Shown piece by piece: positions 34,820 to 44,105 of a stretch of DNA of 64,000 nt. The translations under genes were made by a program, and so were the position numbers. Positions within the stretch are counted from its first letter, which is position 1, and each line of letters starts with the position of its first letter. Origin of the DNA: Promethearchaeota archaeon (lineage in GTDB: Archaea > Asgardarchaeota > Lokiarchaeia > Sigyniarchaeales > SOKP01); assembly GCA_011364925.1 (NCBI GenBank), contig RDOA01000003.1:1-64000 (forward strand), read 5' to 3'. The notes beneath the pieces are model-generated. The model did no database searches, was not told where the DNA came from, and saw only the letters and a list, made by a program, of their open reading frames with translations.

Positions 34820-36538
34820 ATGACAAATGTGTTTGAAAATGCTCAGAGATTAGATGCCGAAGAACTCAAGGAAAAACCACTAAAATCGGATTTAACGGAA
34901 GATTTAACTATAATTAATGGAATTGGTCCCAGTACCGCTTCAAAGTTAAATAAAGCTAATATCAACACGATCAAACAGCTTGCAGATATTACGCCGAGTG
35001 AGCTTTCAGTAATTTCTGGGGTTAGCATCAATGCAGCACAAAAATTCATATCTGAAGCCAAAAACCTTCTTCCTGGATACGATTTTGAAACATTCGATGT
35101 TGCAGAGATATATTTTGAAGAGAAATTCCTACAAGAAGATAGTAATGGAGACTCAGAAATGTTCACATCTTCTCAACAAGAGGATCCCTCAATTTCAGAA
35201 AATCAATCGCAAGAGCATGAGTTAGTGATCGAGCAAATCCAAGATCGATCTCAGGAACAAATGGAAAATACATTCAATGAAGAATCTTTTATGGTTGAAG
35301 AACCTATATTCTTAGAAGAAGACTCTCGTGAAGAAACTCCGCTTGTTCCTGAGATACATGAAATGCAGGAGATTGAAACTATTCCGGAAGCATTCGAATC
35401 ATCAACAGAATTAGATATATTTGAGAATATGGTCGAACAATCGTTGAGAGCATCAGGATACTATATAATTCCAAATTCAATTAACTCATTAAACTCTATT
35501 ATGGATAATATTGACTATCTTGGATGTAAAGTTGTTCGCGTTTCGAGAAGTATCAACCACATTATCATAATTCCAATTAAGCTTTTAGATGTGGAAGAGA
35601 CCGTTTTAGTTAATGAATCGCAACTAAATTCTACTAATGTCGATTCTAGGAATAGGATACGACATTGTTATAAAGATTTATTAAAAACTGGAGATTTAAT
35701 ATTCGATGATATTTTGAACGACAATAAGCTCCGGGAATTCTTTCAAAAATATTTGCAGGTGAACTTAATACTTGAAAAAAGCGTAGAAAACAAAAAATTA
35801 TTTTTCATATCTGGTCAAACTCAGTATAAGATATTAATCGAACCAATTCTGGTCTGTAGAACGCCCCCAAGATGCATGGAAAAATCCATTTTGTTTCCAT
35901 ATCAAAGAAATACCAATGTTCATGTCGTGCAACACTCTTATTTATCCCAACTATTAGATTTTATAGAGCAAAAATACGGTTTTATCGAAACTCGCGGAAA
36001 AAGTTCGAATCCTGTCGAGGATTACCAGAAAAAAGACCATAAATTTCGAACAAACGTACGAGTCATTTCAATTCCGGTAATAGGCTATGCTATTGCGTTA
36101 GCAGTTATTTATTTCGCGGAACTCTATTTCTTGCTTAGGCTATTTAATAGTATTGGGTTTGCTATCGTAGGGATTTATCTCACAATGTTAAGCTACTTAT
36201 ACTCCAAGTCTTATAAAGCGAAAAAACAACTCGCCCTCGAATTTGAAACGCCGTATTACCTGCAAAATTTAGAATTTAGCGAAGCTGATTTATTAGAGTT
36301 TAAAGATATGTTCTCTACTGAGCTTTTAACGCAATTTGGGTACGAATGTTTTGGAAAAGAGAAGAGGTTCAAAGTTTTAGATAAGGTTGAGCAAGAAGAT
36401 TATATGAACAGCCTTCAGAAACATAAAAAAGAAGATATGTCTCATATCGTACACGAATCGAATAAAACTAATAAAAATTTTTTAACAGACGAAAATCCCG
36501 CTTATAACAGTAAGTATCTCTCATTCTTAGAAGATTAG
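34820..36538 (+). CDS. Membrane protein with N-terminal helix-hairpin-helix DNA-binding-type domain
   Basis: A 572-residue protein. Residues about 25-85 (INGIGPSTASKLNKANINT ... VISGVSINAAQKFI) are an HhH/RadA-type domain close to those at both ends of the RadA in this window. An acidic, Gln/Glu/Ser-rich linker (about 95-195) leads to a folded alpha/beta domain of unknown type (about 200-390), then two TM segments (about 410-460) and a cytoplasmic tail. HhH domains of this kind bind DNA backbone or proteins; fusion to a membrane anchor suggests tethering of DNA to the membrane. No homologous family is known to me. Confidence 0.7.
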   Translation: MTNVFENAQRLDAEELKEKPLKSDLTEDLTIINGIGPSTASKLNKANINTIKQLADITPSELSVISGVSINAAQKFISEAKNLLPGYDFETFDVAEIYFEEKFLQEDSNGDSEMFTSSQQEDPSISENQSQEHELVIEQIQDRSQEQMENTFNEESFMVEEPIFLEEDSREETPLVPEIHEMQEIETIPEAFESSTELDIFENMVEQSLRASGYYIIPNSINSLNSIMDNIDYLGCKVVRVSRSINHIIIIPIKLLDVEETVLVNESQLNSTNVDSRNRIRHCYKDLLKTGDLIFDDILNDNKLREFFQKYLQVNLILEKSVENKKLFFISGQTQYKILIEPILVCRTPPRCMEKSILFPYQRNTNVHVVQHSYLSQLLDFIEQKYGFIETRGKSSNPVEDYQKKDHKFRTNVRVISIPVIGYAIALAVIYFAELYFLLRLFNSIGFAIVGIYLTMLSYLYSKSYKAKKQLALEFETPYYLQNLEFSEADLLEFKDMFSTELLTQFGYECFGKEKRFKVLDKVEQEDYMNSLQKHKKEDMSHIVHESNKTNKNFLTDENPAYNSKYLSFLED

Positions 36539-36663
36539 CATCTCAATTTAATTTAAAATTAATTATTCATACTTATTTTTACTTAGGACTCCTTATTATT
36601 ATAATAATGAATAAATAAATTTCTAATACTACAAAAAAGACAATCGTTAAAATAATTAAACAG

Positions 36664-37611
36664 ATGACGCAAAAAATAGTCTTAATAATCGGGTACCCGG
36701 CTTCTGGAAAAACCGTAGCTGCTAAAAAGTACGTAGATCAAGGTTATCACCGCTTAAATCGCGACGAAATAGGGGGCAAATTAGATGATCTTGTTGATCA
36801 CTTAGAAAGATTACATAAAGACAAGGGGATATCTAATTTCGTCATGGACAATACATATTCGACTAAAAAATCTCGTGAGAGCGTTGTTCGATGGGCTCGT
36901 GAAAATAATTTCGAGATAGTGTGTGAGTGGATTGATCTAGATGTGGGAGACGCTCTCTATAACGCCGCACAAAGAATGATTAACACATACGGAAAAATAT
37001 TGACTCCCGAACAAATTAAGAATTGTAACGACATAGGAGTTTACCCTCCAGTGGTGATTTACAAGATACGGAAAGCTTTTGAAGAACCGAATATTGAAGA
37101 AGGGTTCAATAATGTTGTAAGAGTTAAATTTAAGCGAGAATTAGATAAATCTGTATATACAAATAAAGCAATTGTGTTAGATTATGACGGAACATTAAGA
37201 ACGACAAAATCGGGGGAAAAGTATCCTAAAACTCCCGACGACATTAAAATCCTTCCTAATAGAACTGAAATCCTAAAAAGATACGTAAAGGAAGGATATT
37301 TATTGTTAGGCGCTTCGAATCAATCTTTTGTTTCTAAAAAAGTAATGACTGAAGAACAAGCAATCGAATGCTTTGATAAATCAAATAAATTGCTAGATTT
37401 GAATATAGATTATAAGTTTTGCCCACACCCTTCGTATCCTCAGATTTGTTATTGCCGAAAGCCTATGCCGGGAATGGCTGTGGAGTTTATAGAAAAATAC
37501 AAGTTAGATCCATCGCAGTGTATTATGGTTGGAGATTCGAAAACGGATAAAACCTTTGCTAACCGTTGTGGATTTCAATACATTAAACCTGAAGTGTTTT
37601 TCAATAAATAG
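36664..37611 (+). CDS. Polynucleotide kinase-phosphatase-like fusion (P-loop kinase + HAD phosphatase)
   Basis: A 315-residue two-domain enzyme. Residues 1-155: P-loop kinase of the T4 Pnkp type, with GYPASGKT (10-17), LNRDEIGG, and VMDNTYSTKKSR. Residues 165-315: HAD phosphatase with VLDYDGTLR (Asp173, Asp175), GASNQ motif, a GmhB-like zinc loop C253-P-H255 ... C262-Y-C264, and VGDSKTD (290-294). The order kinase-phosphatase is that of T4 Pnkp, not of mammalian PNKP. The expected role is healing of 5'-OH and 3'-phosphate ends, though a sugar-phosphate substrate for the GmhB-like half cannot be excluded. Confidence 0.78.
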   Translation: MTQKIVLIIGYPASGKTVAAKKYVDQGYHRLNRDEIGGKLDDLVDHLERLHKDKGISNFVMDNTYSTKKSRESVVRWARENNFEIVCEWIDLDVGDALYNAAQRMINTYGKILTPEQIKNCNDIGVYPPVVIYKIRKAFEEPNIEEGFNNVVRVKFKRELDKSVYTNKAIVLDYDGTLRTTKSGEKYPKTPDDIKILPNRTEILKRYVKEGYLLLGASNQSFVSKKVMTEEQAIECFDKSNKLLDLNIDYKFCPHPSYPQICYCRKPMPGMAVEFIEKYKLDPSQCIMVGDSKTDKTFANRCGFQYIKPEVFFNK

Positions 37612-37632
37612 CAACTTCTTCTGATTCTTTAA

Positions 37633-38130
37633 TTAATTGTGAGGTGGCAAATAATGTTCATTAGATGAAATGATGGTTCCATTTATAAGATAATAGTTGA
37701 TTGCTTTTTCCCAATGTTTCATTTGTTGATTAAAACTCTCCTCAGTAAATTTCTCCACTTCAGCATTTCCTCTTTCAGTTAAACCTGTCTTAGTGTACCT
37801 AATGGTTGTTTTAGTATGCTTATTATCATGATTTACTAATTGAATATTAATACTAACAACCATTATGCTAGGAATAACATATATCATTTCAATCAGACTA
37901 TTTGGATTGTATTTTGTGATAATCCAAGTGATTGATACATCACCATGGAAAGTTTGAAAAATTGCTCCATCTTCTGAAATTCCTGTTGAAGAATAAACGA
38001 TTTCTGCTTTAAAATGTGGAAGCCATTCTGATTCCCTAACAGGACATAATAAAGGAAATACTTTTTCAGGTTGTCCTGCATTCATTTGTATATATTCACG
38101 CGTAATCCTTTTTGATAGAAATTTTGACAT
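37633..38130 (-). CDS. SRPBCC (START/Bet v1-like) ligand-binding protein
   Basis: A 165-residue protein with the SRPBCC pattern: N-terminal strand REYIQMNAGQPEKVFPLL, PVRESEWLPHF, mid-domain strands GDVSITWIITKYNPNSLIEMIY, and a long C-terminal helix EESFNQQMKHWEKAINYYL. It holds a hydrophobic cavity for a lipid-like ligand in this family. Converges with the kinase-phosphatase gene. Confidence 0.65.
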   Translation of the reverse strand: MSKFLSKRITREYIQMNAGQPEKVFPLLCPVRESEWLPHFKAEIVYSSTGISEDGAIFQTFHGDVSITWIITKYNPNSLIEMIYVIPSIMVVSINIQLVNHDNKHTKTTIRYTKTGLTERGNAEVEKFTEESFNQQMKHWEKAINYYLINGTIISSNEHYLPPHN

Positions 38131-38312
38131 GAGTAAACTTTGTGTTTTTTTTTATAAAATTATCTTTTAGAATGAATAGCCATTTATTAACCTCTAAGCG
38201 TTAGAAATGTTTTTTGAGAGATTGACTACATTTAAATTTTTTATTAGAATTTTTTCCTTTATATATTTCTACCCTCTTATATGATATAGGAATTATAAGA
38301 GTTTAGTTCAAT

Positions 38313-39062
38313 ATGCCGATAAATTTTAAGTCAGTTTGCAAAGGACTATTTGTAATTGGGTTACTACTGGGATTTGTTTCTGTCTTCTTAGATTGGTATT
38401 ATTTACAGGGTATTAGTGATTCTGGAGAAACAGTAGTGTGTTGGATTTACAATGTTTTGTTTGACTGGAGCACCCCCTTTTCCGAGGGTGCGTTCTTCAA
38501 CGAAACGTACCAACCAAAGAACGCAACAATGCCGGTTTTGATTATTATAGTTTTTCTTATTACACTGTTCGTGTCTACCTATTCTGTGTTATTTCACGAT
38601 GTTGAACGAGGAGATAAGTTGTTAAAAGTAAGAAAATTTAATTTCGTAAACTTGTCATTGGTGATGTTATTTGGTTTCTTTATATTAGTATTCCCTTTAT
38701 TTTTTTTGTTGCCAAACGGCCTTTATTACCCGTATTTATTGTTTCATGATTACGATTTAAACATCACATTTTACTATTCAATTGGTCCTGGCTATTTTAT
38801 TCAGTTCATCTCTTTTAGCTGTACGTTTCCCTACGCTTTATTTAATCACTCTGTCATTACTACTTTCGATAAGGAACAATCCAGCGTAGAAAACACAGTT
38901 AATCGATACATTTCAAGCGTTCGGGAGGAGTTGGATTTAGACAAACTTATCGCCAAGGAAGAATTCGAGCTTGAATCGACAAATAGTACCCAAAGTCAAG
39001 TTCCTAAAAGTCAAGAGGAAGAAATTTACGAGGATTTTTTAGCAACTAGGGGGAGAAAATGA
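38313..39062 (+). CDS. VirB4-like locus gene 1: four-TM protein with charged cytoplasmic tail
   Basis: A 249-residue protein with TM segments at about 10-30, 73-94, 108-135 and 165-185, a short Cys/Trp-containing outer loop, and a soluble acidic tail (about 195-249). It overlaps the next gene by 4 bp (ATGA), the start of a four-gene, same-strand block. No family recognised; it probably is the channel or anchor component beside the VirB4-like protein. Confidence 0.65.
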   Translation: MPINFKSVCKGLFVIGLLLGFVSVFLDWYYLQGISDSGETVVCWIYNVLFDWSTPFSEGAFFNETYQPKNATMPVLIIIVFLITLFVSTYSVLFHDVERGDKLLKVRKFNFVNLSLVMLFGFFILVFPLFFLLPNGLYYPYLLFHDYDLNITFYYSIGPGYFIQFISFSCTFPYALFNHSVITTFDKEQSSVENTVNRYISSVREELDLDKLIAKEEFELESTNSTQSQVPKSQEEEIYEDFLATRGRK

Positions 39063-39913
39063 ACGAACAACTGTTGGACTTAAAATTAAAAAGGTTGATT
39101 CAACTTTGTAGAGAAACTCAAAACTATAAAAAGTTAGCGGTTGTTAGTTTTGTTCTTACAAGTAATACAGTTGACGAGATCGGGATTAAGCTTGGGATGA
39201 GACCGAGAGAAAAAAATGCTGGCGAAAAGATTTTTGAGTATATGGAGCTCGTGAACAAAGTTTTTTCACTCAATTTTAATATAAAGGTGTTTAAACCTGA
39301 GATTGTCGAAGGGCTCTCCCAAATCGAACTTCTATTCCTCAAAAAAGAAGGGGAAATAGGATTAGAATACATAAGAGAAGTTTTTGGTATTTACTACGAA
39401 CTTAGGAAGCTAGAAGTTCCTAATTTGCACGAGAACTTAAACTCAGACATATTAGATCGGAATAGGGCAATATCGTTATTTTCGTTCTTATCTGGAGGGC
39501 AGAGCTCGCGAAAGAATAAAGACGGGGCGTTTAATCCGATCCTTCTGCACAAAATTAGAGAAGAAGAAAAAGCTCTCCAAATTCAGCTCGAGCGAGAGTT
39601 CGATAAGGACACTTTCGAGAAGATCTTACACCTCAAAACTATGAGAAAAAACATCGAGCACCGTTCCAAGGGAAAAATTGTTATTTCCGGCTCATTAAAG
39701 GACAATATATCCTATAGGCAATCAAAAGAAAGAATTGGACAGTTTTTAATCTTCGGACTGATTGTATTATTCGCTATGATTGGAATTATAACTGCAATCG
39801 AATCATTCATGTATGGTGTGTTATCAGAAGCTATTGGTTATAACATGCTTATCTGTTTTGGAGCAATAATCGTGCTCTATTTTATTAATAAAAGCTACTA
39901 TAGGAGAGGGTGA
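39059..39913 (+). CDS. VirB4-like locus gene 2: helical protein with two C-terminal TM segments
   Basis: A 284-residue protein. Residues 1-220 are soluble and mostly helical (MNEQLLDLKLKRLIQLCRETQNYKKLA...), including a conserved-looking SFLSGGQSSRKNKDG turn; two TM segments lie at about 225-248 and 255-277. It overlaps both neighbours by 4 bp. Function unknown; the tight coupling argues for a stoichiometric complex with genes 1 and 3. Confidence 0.65.
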   Translation: MNEQLLDLKLKRLIQLCRETQNYKKLAVVSFVLTSNTVDEIGIKLGMRPREKNAGEKIFEYMELVNKVFSLNFNIKVFKPEIVEGLSQIELLFLKKEGEIGLEYIREVFGIYYELRKLEVPNLHENLNSDILDRNRAISLFSFLSGGQSSRKNKDGAFNPILLHKIREEEKALQIQLEREFDKDTFEKILHLKTMRKNIEHRSKGKIVISGSLKDNISYRQSKERIGQFLIFGLIVLFAMIGIITAIESFMYGVLSEAIGYNMLICFGAIIVLYFINKSYYRRG

Positions 39914-42900
39914 TAAATAGTTTGGTAAAATCGTACGCGCACATGTTAAAAAATTCAGATAAAAAGAAAGGTAAAACTTTTTCGGCAGAATTTACTAAAA
40001 TAGACGACCAGGAGAAGAAATTTTTAAAGATTTGGAAAGTTAATCCGTCTTATAAGGACATAGAAAAAAAAGAAACTCTCCTTAAGACGGGTTCTCTAAC
40101 AATCCTTGGATTTATATTTTTTAGCTGTGCGCTATACGCAACGAGGAACCTTGTTTTATCGATTATCATTACTTCTATTATCGTGATTAGTTACGTTGTA
40201 GTATTTCATAAAAGTATTTTTAGCTTGAAACATGTTTTCGAGTTTAAATCCTTCGATCCTTTTCAAAAACTCGTATTCTGGCAACCAATATACGACAAAT
40301 CCATCTTATTTTTTACTAATCATAAAGACTTGACTACAACAGGAATGAGAATATTTCAGATCAAAGTTATCCCTGAAAACGTTCACGCAAACTTGAAACG
40401 ATTCATTAAAGGTTTGCATGCCGTAAAAGTGCCGTATTCTTATCAAATTATTCAAAAGCCTTTGCAAATTGCTAATGACACGCGTTCTGGGGCACAGATT
40501 TCTTCGTTCGAAACCTTAATCTACTTCAGCACTTTTTACTTCTTCAATGGGAGAGTAACCGAATCAAAAATGCTAAAACTCGTCGAATCATTGCGAGAGT
40601 ACACAGTATCTTTACAATCAGCTTTTGCTTCTAACTTTCACCACTTTAAAATCGCGCTTTTAACTGAGTCAGAGTTGATAGAAGTATTTAGAAATTCGGT
40701 TTTGAAACAAAATATAGGAATAGAAAACGAATCTACTAACGCCTCACATAAGCCTTATACGCATGAAAAAGTTAATTCTATTATAAAGCTTATTTATATT
40801 CTTTCGATCGTAATATCTCTTGATTTCTTTCTTTTAATTTTAAGCTTCCCTATAGGAATCCGGATATTGTTAATCGCTTTTATTATAGCAAGCTCAATTT
40901 TAATTTGGTGGCGTGAGTTGCTGTTCCAAGTTAACAAAGGAAAGCTGTTTAAATCGAAAGATATTGAAGTTCTGGCTCCCTTTTCGGGAATTCAGTTCTA
41001 TAAGTCTAGTAAAACGCCAGAAACTCTTTTTTTCAAGGCCAAGGGAAGTTTAATTGGAGGATTAAAGATGCTCAATCTTAATTTTAGTTATCCTCCTTCT
41101 TACTGTTCTCCCGATAAATTTTACGCGGCGTTAATTAGGGATAGTATGCCCTTTACAGTTACTTTTCAGTTAAGACCGTTAACCTTCAGCCAATTTGATA
41201 AAGAGGGATTTAAATACTTAAGAGATAACATAAAGAAAAAGCTGCTTTCTAAAACAGAAAAGTTCATTGACGGTAATAATTGGCTTAGCTTACGTTCGGG
41301 AATTTGGAGCACTATCGGAACGTATTCCACATGCGTAGTGTTTAATTCTCCGGATTTCACCTATGAGTTAGTGGATAAGATGGAACAAAAGCTAATTACC
41401 CAAAAAACGGTTCTATACAACACATTTAAGCAATTCTTCACTAATTTCGAAATTATTCCTCTTAGACATAATAAATTGGAGGCGGGGTTTCTGTTCGAAA
41501 ATTTGAAAAATAAGTTTTTCTTAAGAAATGGAACTCATCTAAATTACATATTATACCAAGGTATAAACTTATGTTATATAGCAGCGTTATCTGACCAATT
41601 TAAAAAGGGAGTAGAAACAAAGTTAGCAACAGAATTCAATACACCGTTACAATTAACTAACTACGTTACGGTAGGAAATACGATTAATACCGAATTCCTT
41701 GAAGGAGAAGTCCCAGCAGGATTTCTATTAAATCAACTACGAAACATACTTATCACAAATGGAACTTACTCGAATCGAGAATTACTTGCTCAAAAAATCG
41801 TAATCGAACTAGTTAAAATGGGACATAACGCGGTAATCTTCGATTTTACGGGGAACTGGTCTAAAGTTATGAATTGGTTTAGAGGAACTCGATATGAAGA
41901 TCAATTCATATACCATAAATTAGGCAAAACATTTGTGATCAATCCTCTTCGTTCTGGGATTCCTTACGATACTGATAATCCAGGATTTTTAGATTACATG
42001 CTCGATGTATACGCTATGTGCTTTAAAAAAGATGAAAAAACTATAGAAACTTTTAGGAACACCATCTTACGCAACCCAGATATCGATGTCTCCACACTCG
42101 TTTTGGATTTAACTACTATGCGTGAATGGGATAAGTCTGCTGTAACTGACACGTTGCTTTCTTTTTTTAAAGAATTTACGCCACACGATTCGAATTTTAT
42201 TCCCCAGCAACAAGTTGATACTCAGGATAATACTTTTGCTTACGAATTTATCACTAATGATAAAACGGTAATAATTGACCTTTCAGATTTAAACGATTAC
42301 GATAAACAATGCTATTTCTCTTTTGTAGCAATTTCTAAATTCATTCACTATTTAAAAACTGGAAAATCCTTTAATCCCAAATTTATAGTGATGCCGCACA
42401 TTGACATCATCTTCGATGGATTTTTCCTTGAAAGTAAAATTCAGTACGGTAAAATTGATAAGTTTTTCAGACCACTACTTGAAAACAATTTTGGGACTAT
42501 ATTCTCTGCGTCTCAGATTAGGTATCTTCATACCAATGTGTTTAACTTCTTAGTTAATATTGTGGCATTTCGGGCAACCGATAATCGAGACATCGCAGTA
42601 TTTAACGGTCAGATGAACTTAGAGAGCCTTCATGGAGTAGGGTACTACAGCACTAGTAGAAACGAAGGATATCAAGCGAGGTACATTGGGAACATGAAAC
42701 AAGACGAAGCCGTAGTTAAAAGAGATGATATTTATCAATCTTTTCCTGTTAAGTTTGATTTAGACGACATTCGAAATATGGAGCCGCTATCCTGGCAAGA
42801 AATCGTAAGTTATATGAAAAATCAAGGCTACGATCTTGAGAATACTGAACGAAAAGTCATGAAGAGGGCTCAGACAACGCTATTTGAATCCGATTTCGCG

Positions 42901-43686
42901 GGTTACAGCAACTTAGTTGACGGTATTATTAAATTTTTAAACAACCTCCAAGCAGTAGATAAAGTGGGAAATATGTACAGAAAGAAAATAAGGGAAGAGC
43001 TCCAAAAGGTATTACACCCTTACATTTTAAAAATAACTCGAGAGAAAAAAAGAGAAAAAGATATTGTTGATAGAGTGTTCGCTATTTTAATTAGACAGCA
43101 ATACTTAATAGAGAGCCATCCCAAAAGAGCGAGCGGTTCAGAATCGATGCAAACATCGTTCGCGGTCGGTCCACGATATCAAAAAGTTTTAAAAGATTAC
43201 TACGAATCCCGGGACAGCTCAATCATCAGTTACGAACCAATAGATCTCGAATCCGATATAACACCTCAAACAGAGCGTACGAATACTACTAATTTAAAAA
43301 ACGCGTTAACAGAACACTTTGCACCTATTCTATATTACGAATTTTTCAATATTCATAAATTCATCGCTCAGCAAAAATACGAAAAAGCTTTGAAAATAGC
43401 AAAAACGCTTCTGAGAAGATATCTTTACGAAGTTTACAATAGCTATTATAGCGTTGATTACACAATAACGAGCGCAGACATAAATAAATTTATAACTCTT
43501 ATGACCACTACAGAGAATTTTCCATTTACAGAAAAGGAGTTAAGCACATTCTTGTCTATGTGTGATGAAATTACTCCGGACGAAAAGAACCTAAAGCAAC
43601 AGAGTAAAAACTTATTCAACTCTTATTCAAAACTTTTCAACAAGTTCAAATCCTACTTAGAAGGAGAGGTGGAAGTAGTATCGTAG
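39910..43686 (+). CDS. VirB4/HerA-like membrane pseudo-ATPase, 1258 residues
   Basis: Two TM pairs (about 61-100 and 289-337) frame a first VirB4-type pre-ATPase domain; a second one (about 355-590) has the TraC/VirB4 look (TFQLRPLTFSQFD, RSGIWSTIGTYSTCVVF, YELVDKMEQKLITQK). From about 590 a HerA/FtsK-superfamily core begins: VGNTINTEFLEGEVPAG, then ITNGTYSNRELLAQKI at about 613 where the P-loop GxxGxGKS should be, AVIFDFTGNW, TVIIDLSDLND and FIVMPHIDIIFDGFF (about 824) at Walker B. The P-loop Lys/Ser and the acidic Walker B residues are missing, so ATP hydrolysis is unlikely. A helical C-terminal region of about 270 residues follows. Start GTG at 39910 overlaps the upstream stop; TTG 39922 is an alternative. 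Confidence 0.72.
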   Translation: MINSLVKSYAHMLKNSDKKKGKTFSAEFTKIDDQEKKFLKIWKVNPSYKDIEKKETLLKTGSLTILGFIFFSCALYATRNLVLSIIITSIIVISYVVVFHKSIFSLKHVFEFKSFDPFQKLVFWQPIYDKSILFFTNHKDLTTTGMRIFQIKVIPENVHANLKRFIKGLHAVKVPYSYQIIQKPLQIANDTRSGAQISSFETLIYFSTFYFFNGRVTESKMLKLVESLREYTVSLQSAFASNFHHFKIALLTESELIEVFRNSVLKQNIGIENESTNASHKPYTHEKVNSIIKLIYILSIVISLDFFLLILSFPIGIRILLIAFIIASSILIWWRELLFQVNKGKLFKSKDIEVLAPFSGIQFYKSSKTPETLFFKAKGSLIGGLKMLNLNFSYPPSYCSPDKFYAALIRDSMPFTVTFQLRPLTFSQFDKEGFKYLRDNIKKKLLSKTEKFIDGNNWLSLRSGIWSTIGTYSTCVVFNSPDFTYELVDKMEQKLITQKTVLYNTFKQFFTNFEIIPLRHNKLEAGFLFENLKNKFFLRNGTHLNYILYQGINLCYIAALSDQFKKGVETKLATEFNTPLQLTNYVTVGNTINTEFLEGEVPAGFLLNQLRNILITNGTYSNRELLAQKIVIELVKMGHNAVIFDFTGNWSKVMNWFRGTRYEDQFIYHKLGKTFVINPLRSGIPYDTDNPGFLDYMLDVYAMCFKKDEKTIETFRNTILRNPDIDVSTLVLDLTTMREWDKSAVTDTLLSFFKEFTPHDSNFIPQQQVDTQDNTFAYEFITNDKTVIIDLSDLNDYDKQCYFSFVAISKFIHYLKTGKSFNPKFIVMPHIDIIFDGFFLESKIQYGKIDKFFRPLLENNFGTIFSASQIRYLHTNVFNFLVNIVAFRATDNRDIAVFNGQMNLESLHGVGYYSTSRNEGYQARYIGNMKQDEAVVKRDDIYQSFPVKFDLDDIRNMEPLSWQEIVSYMKNQGYDLENTERKVMKRAQTTLFESDFAGYSNLVDGIIKFLNNLQAVDKVGNMYRKKIREELQKVLHPYILKITREKKREKDIVDRVFAILIRQQYLIESHPKRASGSESMQTSFAVGPRYQKVLKDYYESRDSSIISYEPIDLESDITPQTERTNTTNLKNALTEHFAPILYYEFFNIHKFIAQQKYEKALKIAKTLLRRYLYEVYNSYYSVDYTITSADINKFITLMTTTENFPFTEKELSTFLSMCDEITPDEKNLKQQSKNLFNSYSKLFNKFKSYLEGEVEVVS

Positions 43687-44072
43687 TCCAAGACCAGAAA
43701 AGAAGAACCTACGAGCAAATCATAGAAAAAATTGTGTTCGACGAAGATGAATTAAACAAACTTAAAGATAAAATTCGGGATTTAGTCGAGGGTAAGATTC
43801 AAGCTAAGCAGCTTAAACAAAATTTGTTGCAATCAAGAGATCGTATAGTCAAAGATTTATCGAAATTTTTAATTTTTTGCATCGAACGTGTGGAAAGTAA
43901 CAATCAAAATCGAAACCTTGAAAAAAACTCGGCTTCTAATAAACCAGATTTGGAATTTGAACGATTACGTAAAGATATAGCAGAAAAAAATGAGTTTTTA
44001 GAAATCGTTGCTAAAAAAGTTGATAATCTTGTGTCTAAAGTTAAGGTCGCTAATAAATCTGAAATTTCATGA
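43687..44072 (+). CDS. VirB4-like locus gene 4: coiled-coil protein, start unclear
   Basis: The frame encodes VVQDQKRRTYEQIIEKIV followed by FDEDELNKLKDKI ... KVDNLVSKVKVANK, a soluble helical/coiled-coil protein of 112-128 residues. The only standard start is GTG at 43734, which cuts into a natural-looking helix; a strong Shine-Dalgarno-like GGAGAGGTGG at 43665-43674 points to a start near 43682-43690, where only ATC/GTA codons are in frame. It is the last gene of the block, followed by a 34-bp gap to a convergent gene. Confidence 0.55.
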
Positions 44073-44105
44073 CCTATAAGATTAAAAAAAAGTGAAAAAA
44101 CGCTT

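Noticed and set aside
36000-36030. GTTCGAATCC-like tRNA T-arm signature
   Set aside because: Lies within the HhH-membrane protein coding frame, with no acceptor or anticodon stems around it.
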